A stretch of 5,080 nt of DNA, from assembly GCA_021204375.1 (NCBI GenBank), contig JAJPZL010000486.1, forward strand, positions 1 to 5,080. Reading direction: 5' to 3'. The DNA is from Bacteroides sp. (GTDB lineage: Bacteria; Bacteroidota; Bacteroidia; Bacteroidales; Bacteroidaceae). Below are positions 1-5,080 of this stretch, in pieces (positions within the stretch are counted from its first letter, which is position 1; every line of letters starts with the position of its first letter). The translations under genes were made by a program, and so were the position numbers. The notes under the pieces are model-generated. The model was not told the origin of the DNA. It saw nothing but the letters and a program-made list of their open reading frames with translations, and searched no databases.

Positions 1-27
1 TTTAATAAGTCTGTTAAATGAAAAATA

Positions 28-35
28 TATCTTTG
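28..35 (+). promoter_or_regulatory. Candidate Bacteroidota -7 promoter element for the receptor operon
   Basis: The octamer TATCTTTG matches the Bacteroides -7 consensus TAnnTTTG exactly and lies in an A/T-rich stretch. Transcription would begin about 7 nt downstream, near position 41, leaving a leader of about 125 nt before the preferred receptor start at 168. No convincing -33 TTTG is visible in the few bases to the left, and the window edge limits the search. The match is seen in the sequence; its use as the promoter of the receptor, lipoprotein and flavoprotein genes is inferred. Confidence 0.5.
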
Positions 36-102
36 CCGTAAGTTATTGCAGGATCTTTATACATAACCAGCAGCTTATTCCGGAAACAGCCGAGAATGAA
101 TT

Positions 103-131
103 TACGGAGAAAAGATATGCAAAAGTCCGTA
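103..131 (+). repeat. Inverted repeat in the receptor leader
   Basis: TACGGA (103-108) and TCCGTA (126-131) form a perfect 6-bp inverted repeat with a 17-nt loop. It sits between the candidate promoter and the ribosome-binding region of the receptor gene. It could be an RNA hairpin in the leader or a site for a dimeric regulator, but a repeat this short can occur by chance. It would fall inside the coding sequence if translation began at the upstream ATG at 96. Confidence 0.25.
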
Positions 132-153
132 CAACCGAAATGGCTAAACGGCC

Positions 154-159
154 AGGAAA
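154..159 (+). promoter_or_regulatory. Ribosome-binding-like AGGAAA supporting the start at 168
   Basis: AGGAAA lies 8 nt upstream of the ATG at 168 and 14 nt upstream of the ATG at 174. It is a partial Shine-Dalgarno match at good spacing for 168. With the signal peptide beginning right at that codon, it favours 168 over the far-upstream in-frame ATGs at 96 and 117. Bacteroidota rely only weakly on Shine-Dalgarno pairing, so this is supporting evidence only. Confidence 0.4.
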
Positions 160-167
160 CTATAAAC

Positions 168-2471
168 ATGATTATGAACAAAATACTAATATTACTTTCA
201 ATGTTGCTCCCGGTTATTCCCTGTATGGCGCAGAGAGAGTATCCGGTAAAAGGAAAAGTTACGGATGGAACGGATCGTAAACCCATGCCGGGTGTAACGG
301 TTTCCAACAAGGAATTTTCTACCAATGGTGTAAGTACGGATCCGGAAGGACGTTTTTTTATTCATGTTCCGGAAGGAACAAAAACACTTATCTTCTCTTT
401 TATGGGGTATGAAACTCTCGAGATAGAGATAGATATACACTCCGGTAAAGAGTTGAACATCACTATGACCGAAGGGAGTCAGCTCCTTGAAGAAGTGGTA
501 GTAAGTTCCAGATCGGCCCGGGAGAGATTGGATAATGTACTGATCGGCGTGGAAAAGATCGAGATCGCGGAAATGGCTAAGATCCCTTCCCTATTGGGAG
601 AACGGGATATTATACGGTCACTGCAACTACTGCCGGGAGTCAAATCTGAAGGAGACGGTTCGAGCGGTTTCCAGGTGAGAGGCGGAACAGCCGTACAAAA
701 TCTTATCGTACTGGGTGACGCCACCATCTATAATGCCGGACACCTGATGGGTATTTTTTCCACTTTCAACGATGACGCACTGACCAATGCCTCCCTGTAT
801 AAAGGCCAGATCCCCGCTCAGTTCGGAGGCGCTGTTTCTTCTGTATTTGATATCCATACCAAAACGGGGAATATGCAGAATTATAAGTTTAACGGGAGTG
901 TCGGCCTGCTCTCTGCTAAAGGAAATGTAGAGGGCCCCATAGTCAGGGATAAATCCTCCTTTTTTCTATCTGCCCGCCGGAGCTACCTGGATATGTTTAT
1001 GAAACTGACGGAGGATTATAAAGACAATACCATGAATTTTTACGATATCAATGCAAAGGTAAACTATAAAATTACCGACAACGACAATCTTTTCGTCTCT
1101 TTCTTTATAGGACGGGACAATATGGGACTCGAAGACCTGGTATTGATAAAGTGGGGAAATATCGCATCCACGCTCAGATGGTACCACCGTTTTAATGAGA
1201 AACTCCATTCCAATACCTCCCTGATCCTCTCCTCGTATATTTCTGATAATAGCATGGAAATACTCGACATGCACAACAGTATAGATACCCATATCCGAAA
1301 ATATGGGATGCGGGAAGATCTTACCTGGTCGGCTCATAACCGTCATACGGTTAAATTCGGGTTTGAGTCGACCTATAATGACCTGAAATCTGCCGAATGG
1401 GACCTCCATAATTACCGGGAAAAGGAAAGGCGGTATGCCTGGGAGAACTCTTTATGGATCAACGAGGATTGGAAAGCTGCAGACCACCTGACAGTATCGG
1501 CCGGATTGAGACTGAATGCCTTTTCCGCACTCGGAGGTTCACCCTACTACCGGCTTGATACAAACGGAGATATTATTGAAACCATGGAATATAAGCGGGG
1601 TGATTTTGTTAAAACATACCTCGTACTGGAGCCACGGGCCAGTTTGAATTACAGCATCAACCAGAACCAAAGCCTCAAAGCGGGATATAGCCGGACCTCA
1701 CAGAATATCCATGCACTCAGGGTACAAAGCATGTCCCTCCCGATGGACCGCTATACGATGAGTAGCAACAATGTAAAGCCGCAGACTGCCGATCAGTTCA
1801 GCCTTGGGTATGTAGCCCTTACCAGTAAGCAGGCATACGAATTTTCAGTGGAAGGCTATTACAAATCAATCCGCAACGTACTGGATTATAAAGACGGTAA
1901 ATCATTCAATTCCGAAATAGAGATCGAAAGGATCATTCTCGCAGGCAAATGGCGTTCCTACGGAATGGAGATGTATGCCCGCAAAAACAGAGGAGAATTT
2001 ACCGGATGGGTCTCTTATACACTTTCCTGGTCGGATAATAAGATCCCCGGAATAAACAACGACCGGTGGTACACCGCCTGGAACGACCGCCGGCACGATA
2101 TATCCGTAGTGGGTATGTATGAATTGCCCCGGGACTGGCAAATGGCTGCTACCTGGGTCTACAATACCGGGCAGGCACTCACAGCTCCCAGTGCCAAATA
2201 TGTGCTTAACGGCGAAACGGTTTATTACTATGCCGAACGTAACGGCTACCGTGCCCCGGATTACCACCGGTTAGACATCAGTGCTACCCATACCAAAGTT
2301 AAAAAACGGTATACCCGCGAATGGTCATTCGGGTTGTATAATGCTTACTGCCGCTACAATCCTTTCATTATCTCGTTTGAGGATGACGACAGCAAACCCT
2401 CGGGAACCAAAGCTGTACAAACCTCCCTGTTCGGTATTATTCCTTCGGTCACTTATAGTTTCAAATTCTAA
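168..2471 (+). CDS. TonB-dependent outer-membrane receptor with carboxypeptidase-regulatory-like domain
   Basis: An outer-membrane gated transporter of 767 residues that would use TonB-ExbBD energy to import a ligand into the periplasm. Residues 1-20 or so form a signal peptide (hydrophobic core KILILLSMLLPVI, likely cut after CMA). Residues 26-103 are a carboxypeptidase-D-regulatory-like beta-sandwich (VKGKVTDGTDRKPMPGV, DPEGRFFI, FSFMGYE). LLEEVVVSS at 106-114 resembles a TonB box. The plug spans about 118-235, with family landmarks LLPGV, SSGFQVRGG, FSTFN and FGGAVSSV. The rest is the 22-strand barrel, ending in an aromatic beta-signal (SVTYSFKF). The longer reading frame from ATG 96 would put 24 charged residues before the signal peptide, so 168 (or 174) is preferred. 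It is not a SusC-type receptor: no SusD follows, and the plug resembles the DUF4249-partnered class. The ligand cannot be read from the sequence. It is intact. Confidence 0.93.
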   Translation: MIMNKILILLSMLLPVIPCMAQREYPVKGKVTDGTDRKPMPGVTVSNKEFSTNGVSTDPEGRFFIHVPEGTKTLIFSFMGYETLEIEIDIHSGKELNITMTEGSQLLEEVVVSSRSARERLDNVLIGVEKIEIAEMAKIPSLLGERDIIRSLQLLPGVKSEGDGSSGFQVRGGTAVQNLIVLGDATIYNAGHLMGIFSTFNDDALTNASLYKGQIPAQFGGAVSSVFDIHTKTGNMQNYKFNGSVGLLSAKGNVEGPIVRDKSSFFLSARRSYLDMFMKLTEDYKDNTMNFYDINAKVNYKITDNDNLFVSFFIGRDNMGLEDLVLIKWGNIASTLRWYHRFNEKLHSNTSLILSSYISDNSMEILDMHNSIDTHIRKYGMREDLTWSAHNRHTVKFGFESTYNDLKSAEWDLHNYREKERRYAWENSLWINEDWKAADHLTVSAGLRLNAFSALGGSPYYRLDTNGDIIETMEYKRGDFVKTYLVLEPRASLNYSINQNQSLKAGYSRTSQNIHALRVQSMSLPMDRYTMSSNNVKPQTADQFSLGYVALTSKQAYEFSVEGYYKSIRNVLDYKDGKSFNSEIEIERIILAGKWRSYGMEMYARKNRGEFTGWVSYTLSWSDNKIPGINNDRWYTAWNDRRHDISVVGMYELPRDWQMAATWVYNTGQALTAPSAKYVLNGETVYYYAERNGYRAPDYHRLDISATHTKVKKRYTREWSFGLYNAYCRYNPFIISFEDDDSKPSGTKAVQTSLFGIIPSVTYSFKF

Positions 2472-2476
2472 CTGCT

Positions 2477-3298
2477 ATGAAAAACAGATTTTATATTAGT
2501 GTAGCCGCACTCCTTCTCTTTTTTACTGCCTGTGAAAAGGAGATCGATATTGATTACCGTTCCGTGGAACCTCTGTATGTGGTGGAAGGCCGGGTCACCA
2601 ATGAGGGAACGGAGGTTCTTATCACCCTGACAAGAGATATGGATAATGGGAGCGAACCAACACCGCAGAGTAATGCCACAGTTACTATAACGGCAGGGAA
2701 CGGTACTCATTATCCACTCACTTTCGGAAGTGACGGGTATTACCGGGCAGCCGGATTAACAGGAACGGTCGGCGAAAATTATACCCTTACGGTTGCTCTT
2801 GACAACCAGGAGTTCACCTCCGAATCCCTGATGCACGATGGCGTCCGTATAGATGAGTTCTATTTCCAATGGCTGAAAGTAATGGGAGAAAGATTTGTTA
2901 TACTGACTTTCTCCTTTGAAGATATACCGGATGAGGAAAATTACTATTGCTACCGCATATACCGCAACGGAGAAAATTACTACTGGAATGTACTCCACGA
3001 CCGGGGGAGCGACGGGCAGGTGATCACACTCGATGTTGTCTGCATGACCGAAAAAATGGCTAAAGATAACAAGGAAGACGATTGGGATTACATACTGTAT
3101 GAGGGGGATGAGATCGAAATAGAGTTGCAGACTATTGATAAGCGCACGTATGATTATCTCTTTTCCGTAGGACTGAGCGAAGGGACCCATACCAATCCGA
3201 TAGATAATTTTACAGGAGGCTGCCTCGGCTACTTCGCCGCTTATTCTACTTATCGTGCGGATACTATATTTTCGTATACTGAGATTATTAATTCATAA
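2477..3298 (+). CDS. DUF4249-family surface lipoprotein
   Basis: A 273-residue lipoprotein, probably anchored in the outer membrane beside the upstream receptor as its extracellular partner. Residues 1-18 are a lipoprotein signal (ISVAALLLFFTA) ending in lipobox FTAC, with Cys19 as the lipidated residue. The following EKEID is acid-rich, like the export signals that send Bacteroidota lipoproteins to the cell surface. The DUF4249 pattern is clear: YVVEGRVTNEGTEVLITLTR (34-53), a beta-rich NATVTITAGNG and GENYTLTV section, FEDIPDEENYYCYRIY in the middle, a TIDKRTYDYL segment (219-228), and GGCLGYFAAYS near the end (247-257). It starts 5 nt after the receptor stop, so the two are surely co-transcribed. 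The biochemical role of DUF4249 is not established to my knowledge; a ligand-capturing lid or accessory role is inferred by analogy with SusCD pairs. No Shine-Dalgarno is visible; translation may be coupled to the receptor. Confidence 0.88.
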   Translation: MKNRFYISVAALLLFFTACEKEIDIDYRSVEPLYVVEGRVTNEGTEVLITLTRDMDNGSEPTPQSNATVTITAGNGTHYPLTFGSDGYYRAAGLTGTVGENYTLTVALDNQEFTSESLMHDGVRIDEFYFQWLKVMGERFVILTFSFEDIPDEENYYCYRIYRNGENYYWNVLHDRGSDGQVITLDVVCMTEKMAKDNKEDDWDYILYEGDEIEIELQTIDKRTYDYLFSVGLSEGTHTNPIDNFTGGCLGYFAAYSTYRADTIFSYTEIINS

Positions 3299-3315
3299 AT
3301 TAAAACAATTTACCC

Positions 3316-3921
3316 ATGGAACTTACAACATTTGAAACCATTCAATTGCAGCAACCCAACCTGAACGGTGGGAATGCCCTGATGACGGCTATGAGCAACC
3401 GCAAATCTGACCGCGATTTTCAGTCCGAGAATCTTTCTTTGAAACATCTGTCGGAAATACTCTGGGTTGCGTACGGCAGTAACCGCGAAGATGGTAAAAA
3501 AACAGCTCCTTCTGCCCTCGCTCGTTATCCTCTTAAAGTATATGTCTTATTAGAAAACGGTATTTACCTGTATGATGCTGCGGGCCATGCACTCCTTCCG
3601 GTAATTGAAGGAGATCACCGGGAACTGGCAGGTGGATTCCCCGCTGTGAAAACCGCTCCGCTCAATCTTGTTTTTATTGCTGATTACACCCGATACCAGA
3701 ATACAGGCAATGAAATGATAGATGGTTTTTTGAAAGTACCCCAGACAAGAGCACGCTTTGCAAGCCTTGACGCGGGACACTGCACCCAAAATGTTTATCT
3801 ATATTGCGCTACGGAAGGTATTAAAACGGTGGTAAGAGGTAGCGTGGAAGCCGGATTAATGGAACTGCTGGGGCTGGATGATAATCATGAGTTTATTGTT
3901 GCGCAGACTGTCGGATATTAA
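3316..3921 (+). CDS. SagB-like / nitroreductase-family FMN oxidoreductase
   Basis: A 201-residue flavoprotein of the nitroreductase fold, expected to bind FMN and use NAD(P)H, probably as a homodimer in the cytoplasm, since no signal peptide or membrane segment is present. Landmarks: GGNALMTAMSNRKSDRDF (18-35), with the basic and serine residues that contact the FMN phosphate; LKHLSEILWVAYGSNR (42-57); APSALARYPLKVYV (64-77), equivalent to the PSAGAxYPLEVYV motif of SagB-type dehydrogenases; a GIYLYDAAGHAL strand-turn (82-93); and ASLDAGHCTQNVYLYC (149-164), the flavin-site helix. About 200 residues is a normal length. The gene begins 17 nt after the lipoprotein stop and ends 28 nt before a terminator, so it is probably the last gene of the receptor operon. 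The substrate is unknown: family members reduce nitroaromatics or quinones, oxidise azolines, or dehalogenate. No peptide-maturation partners are seen here. The leader is A/T-rich without a Shine-Dalgarno. Confidence 0.85.
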   Translation: MELTTFETIQLQQPNLNGGNALMTAMSNRKSDRDFQSENLSLKHLSEILWVAYGSNREDGKKTAPSALARYPLKVYVLLENGIYLYDAAGHALLPVIEGDHRELAGGFPAVKTAPLNLVFIADYTRYQNTGNEMIDGFLKVPQTRARFASLDAGHCTQNVYLYCATEGIKTVVRGSVEAGLMELLGLDDNHEFIVAQTVGY

Positions 3922-3949
3922 GTTTATATCCAATTTGGAGAATAGTGGA

Positions 3950-3982
3950 GGGAAGGCAGAAAGGTTTTTGTCTTCCCTTTTT
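3950..3982 (+). terminator. Strong intrinsic terminator of the receptor operon
   Basis: GGGAAGGCAGAAA (3950-3962) pairs along its whole length with TTTTTGTCTTCCC (3965-3977), using two G-U pairs. Because a 2-nt loop is too tight, the realistic hairpin is about 12 bp with a 4-nt loop. Five T residues (3978-3982) follow directly. It begins 28 nt after the flavoprotein stop codon. It has no matching A-tract on its left side, so it should act mainly on + strand transcription and not on the convergent genes. Confidence 0.88.
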
Positions 3983-4089
3983 ATGGGGTGGTAATTAAAC
4001 TAGCTTTATTAATACATATTATTCCAACCAGAACTGTACCGGAAGTATATAATAATCTATAAACTTCCAAGTCAGTCTCCCCCTTCCCT
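3983..4089. other. Convergent intergenic spacer without a recognisable gene
   Basis: This stretch lies between the terminator of the + strand operon and the possible remnant end of the - strand chorismate mutase gene. It is A/T-rich on the left and has a pyrimidine-rich run (about 4076-4106 on the + strand) on the right. I see no RNA gene, no convincing hairpin terminator for the - strand genes, and no open reading frame of credible length. A short ACTTCCAAGT inverted repeat (4062-4071) is too weak to call a terminator. Confidence 0.5.
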
Positions 4090-4122
4090 TCACTTCGCTT
4101 GCTCCTGTTTTAATAGATCAAG
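4090..4122 (-). other. In-frame continuation of the chorismate mutase gene beyond its TAA
   Basis: Reading on in the same frame after the TAA gives LDLLKQEQAK and then TGA (4092-4090). The added segment is helix-friendly and would bring the product to 95 residues, a usual AroQ length; E. coli and PchB domains extend about as far past the catalytic glutamine. The TAA differs by one base from CAA (Gln) and from GAA (Glu). This looks like the former C-terminus separated by a nonsense change or a base-call error, although ten open codons alone could be chance. Confidence 0.5.
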
Positions 4123-4377
4123 TTATAAATCCGTCAGTTCTTTTATAATAGCTTCGTAAATACGGGCAATAACCTCTTCATTTTCTCCGTTTTCACGGGC
4201 TAACGCTCTCACTTTATCCAGTACGATCTTCACCCGATCGGCACCCTGTACGGATTCTGTGTTTTTTTGTTTACACTTATAAGCTTCTAAAGCCAGATTT
4301 GTTCTTTGCACTAATAAAGAAACCAGCTCTTTGTCTAATTGATCGATCTGGTTCCTGATATCCGCTAAATTATTCAT
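4123..4377 (-). CDS. AroQ-type chorismate mutase-like protein, apparently cut short at a conserved C-terminal site
   Basis: An 84-residue all-helical protein of the AroQ chorismate mutase family (PF01817), whose members convert chorismate to prephenate in the cytoplasm or, in the PchB branch, split isochorismate. LADIRNQIDQLDKELVSLL (4-22) is the long first helix with catalytic Arg8. Arg25 (VQRTNLA) and Lys36 (YKCKQ) match Arg28 and Lys39 of the E. coli enzyme, and GADRV with Arg48 matches Arg51. The E. coli Glu52 position is Val49. GADRVKIVLDKVRALARENG resembles PchB more than the PheA domain. After helix-end Ile77-Ile78 only KELTDL remains before TAA, so the protein stops just before the Gln88/Gln90-equivalent site. 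The same frame continues for ten codons beyond. ATG at 4377 is chosen over an in-frame TTG at 4383, which would add two residues. The gene follows the acetyltransferase by 58 nt on the same strand. Activity is uncertain; an isochorismate lyase role cannot be excluded. Confidence 0.82.
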   Translation of the reverse strand: MNNLADIRNQIDQLDKELVSLLVQRTNLALEAYKCKQKNTESVQGADRVKIVLDKVRALARENGENEEVIARIYEAIIKELTDL

Positions 4378-4430
4378 ACGCAACTATAATTCTATTATGT
4401 ATACCGGTCAGAAAAATTCCTTTGTCCCGA

Positions 4431-4438
4431 TAAAGTTA
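4431..4438 (-). promoter_or_regulatory. Weak candidate -7 element upstream of the chorismate mutase gene
   Basis: On the - strand these bases read TAACTTTA, seven of eight positions of the TAnnTTTG pattern, about 53 nt before the ATG at 4377. The element overlaps the stop codon of the acetyltransferase gene. The nearest upstream TTTG (4451-4448) is only 9 nt away, too close for a normal -33 element. The gene may instead be transcribed from the acetyltransferase promoter. Confidence 0.2.
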
Positions 4439-4945
4439 CCGGTTTTGCAAATTTTGTTTTTGCATATATACGATAGAAACATCCTGATTCCTTTTGAAGC
4501 CTACCTTCTGTAAGGTTCCATATACCTCAAACCCCTGTTTTTGATGAAAATGAATGCCTTGAATATTATCCGAAGCTATTTCGGCAATAAAATTATCTAT
4601 ATGATGATCGTTCGCATACTTTATCAGTTCATCTATAAATAAACTCCCGAAACCCCTCCTGGTATATTCCGGAGAGATAAAATAGGTAATGGTTGCTGTC
4701 CTGGTAAAACTTTCAATCGGGAGAAAGCTTTTTAACAGGCAAAAACCAACCGCCTGTTCTCCATTATCTAAAACCAGAGATGAATTTGGAAGAGCTGCCT
4801 GGTGCAAAGACTCTACAAAGGCCCCATCAACGGTTTTTTCCAGAAATGCAGCGTTGCTATTTTCTACATAACAATTATAGATAGTTGCTACATCCAAATA
4901 ATCCTTCTTTTCTATCCTCCTGATCTTTATACTCTCTTCTTTCAT
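4436..4945 (-). CDS. GNAT N-acetyltransferase, phosphinothricin / methionine sulfoximine type
   Basis: A 169-residue soluble acetyltransferase using acetyl-CoA, expected to acetylate the amino group of an amino acid or analogue such as methionine sulfoximine or sulfone. IKIRRIEKKDYLDVATIYNCYV (6-27) is the first strand and helix. TRTATITYFISPEYTRRGFGSLFIDELI (81-108) is the core strand plus the pyrophosphate-binding loop; the canonical Q/RxxGxG/A appears as TRRGFG (95-100), so the usual Gln/Arg is Thr. IASDNIQGIHFHQKQGFEVYGTLQKVGF (123-150) is typical of the Pat/MnaT branch. The next segment, KRNQDVSIVYMQK, seems about two residues shorter than the usual K-x(5)-D and lacks the common Trp. ATG 4945 overlaps the TGA of the upstream small gene as ATGA. 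The chorismate mutase-like gene follows on the same strand. The substrate is inferred from family resemblance recalled from memory. Confidence 0.88.
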   Translation of the reverse strand: MKEESIKIRRIEKKDYLDVATIYNCYVENSNAAFLEKTVDGAFVESLHQAALPNSSLVLDNGEQAVGFCLLKSFLPIESFTRTATITYFISPEYTRRGFGSLFIDELIKYANDHHIDNFIAEIASDNIQGIHFHQKQGFEVYGTLQKVGFKRNQDVSIVYMQKQNLQNR

Positions 4946-5070
4946 TTTTTCATCTTTTTATCAAACCATACTGCAAGTTTATGTACTAACATAAGATTCA
5001 GTGCAATTATCACAAATCCGATTCCTGACCACAAAAAGATCTCTGTTACACTAAATATGCTATTCTCCAT
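4942..5070 (-). CDS. Small single-pass membrane protein, or C-terminus of a longer membrane protein
   Basis: A reading frame of 42 codons from ATG at 5070 to TGA at 4944-4942. The product begins MENSIFSVTEIF, carries a hydrophobic stretch at about residues 11-30 (rich in Ile, Leu, Val, Gly), and ends in a basic DKKMKK tail. That is one membrane helix with the C-terminus predicted inside. Its TGA shares bases with the ATG of the acetyltransferase gene (ATGA), a typical sign of translational coupling and the main evidence that it is real. The frame stays open for the last three codons to the window edge (His-Tyr-Leu before the Met), so it may be the tail of a larger transporter or other membrane protein. 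I do not recognise a family. Only 10 nt of upstream sequence is visible and it shows no Shine-Dalgarno. Confidence 0.6.
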   Translation of the reverse strand: MENSIFSVTEIFLWSGIGFVIIALNLMLVHKLAVWFDKKMKK

Positions 5071-5080
5071 TAAGTAATGG

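Noticed and set aside
219..230. Possible lipobox in the receptor signal peptide (VIPC)
   Set aside because: Cys is followed by MAQREYPV, which fits signal peptidase I cleavage after CMA; receptors of this class are beta-barrels and not lipoproteins, and the residues before Cys are a poor lipobox.
14..325. 103-codon - strand frame over the receptor start
   Set aside because: It lies opposite the signal peptide and first domain of the receptor, has no recognisable domain, and its hydrophobic middle is explained as the antisense of the leader and signal-peptide region.
966..1409. 147-codon - strand frame inside the receptor gene
   Set aside because: It is antisense to a clearly conserved barrel coding sequence and shows no family features; long antisense frames are common opposite genes of this composition.
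2281..2499. 72-codon + strand frame across the receptor/lipoprotein junction
   Set aside because: It is out of frame with both genes and overlaps the conserved C-terminal barrel strands and the start of the lipoprotein signal peptide.
2756..3190. 144-codon - strand frame with hydrophobic stretches opposite the lipoprotein gene
   Set aside because: The hydrophobic runs arise as the complement of the acidic and Tyr/Asn-rich DUF4249 codons; there is no start context or homology signal.
4123..4125. Reassigned TAA codon (alternative genetic code) as explanation for the in-frame stop
   Set aside because: The receptor, lipoprotein, flavoprotein and acetyltransferase all end in TAA at natural protein ends, so TAA works as a stop here.
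4386..4398. ATAAT-TCT-ATTAT inverted repeat just upstream of the chorismate mutase start
   Set aside because: Five A/T-only base pairs with a 3-nt loop are too weak, and such repeats are expected by chance in A/T-rich spacers.
4802..5077. 91-codon + strand frame with membrane-like segments at the right end
   Set aside because: It is antisense to the acetyltransferase N-terminus and the small membrane frame. The acetyltransferase is a certain gene, and the ATGA overlap supports the - strand reading.

Overview
The window looks like a chromosomal segment of a Bacteroidota bacterium, most likely of the order Bacteroidales; the genus cannot be fixed from the sequence alone. The evidence is a TonB-dependent receptor with an N-terminal carboxypeptidase-regulatory-like domain, a partner lipoprotein of the DUF4249 family with an acidic residue right after the lipidated cysteine, a TAnnTTTG-type -7 promoter element, and gene starts with weak or absent Shine-Dalgarno sequences.

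Left two thirds (about 28-3982, + strand): a compact apparent operon. A candidate promoter (28-35) and a leader of roughly 125 nt precede the TonB-dependent outer-membrane receptor (168-2471). The DUF4249 surface lipoprotein (2477-3298) follows after 5 nt, and a SagB-like/nitroreductase-family flavoprotein (3316-3921) after another 17 nt. A strong intrinsic terminator (3950-3982) closes the unit. The first two genes are a recurrent Bacteroidota pair for uptake of a small ligand across the outer membrane. The ligand is unknown, and the role of the cytosolic flavoenzyme in the unit is inference from gene order only.

Right third (about 4090-5080, - strand): a convergent set read toward the left. 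A 42-residue single-pass membrane protein (5070-4942, or the C-terminus of a longer protein) overlaps the start of a GNAT acetyltransferase of the phosphinothricin/methionine-sulfoximine type (4945-4436) by an ATGA. The acetyltransferase is followed after 58 nt by a small AroQ-type chorismate mutase-like gene (4377-4123). That last gene is the most interesting item: its TAA stop lies at the codon expected, by comparison from memory with E. coli chorismate mutase and PchB, to encode a conserved C-terminal active-site residue. The same frame continues for ten plausible helix codons to a TGA, which suggests a nonsense mutation in an ancestral enzyme of about 95 residues, or a base-call error.

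No rRNA, tRNA, CRISPR array, insertion sequence or phage gene was seen. I found no clear novel defence or mobile system; the window is mostly an ordinary uptake locus next to a small metabolic/acetyltransferase cluster.
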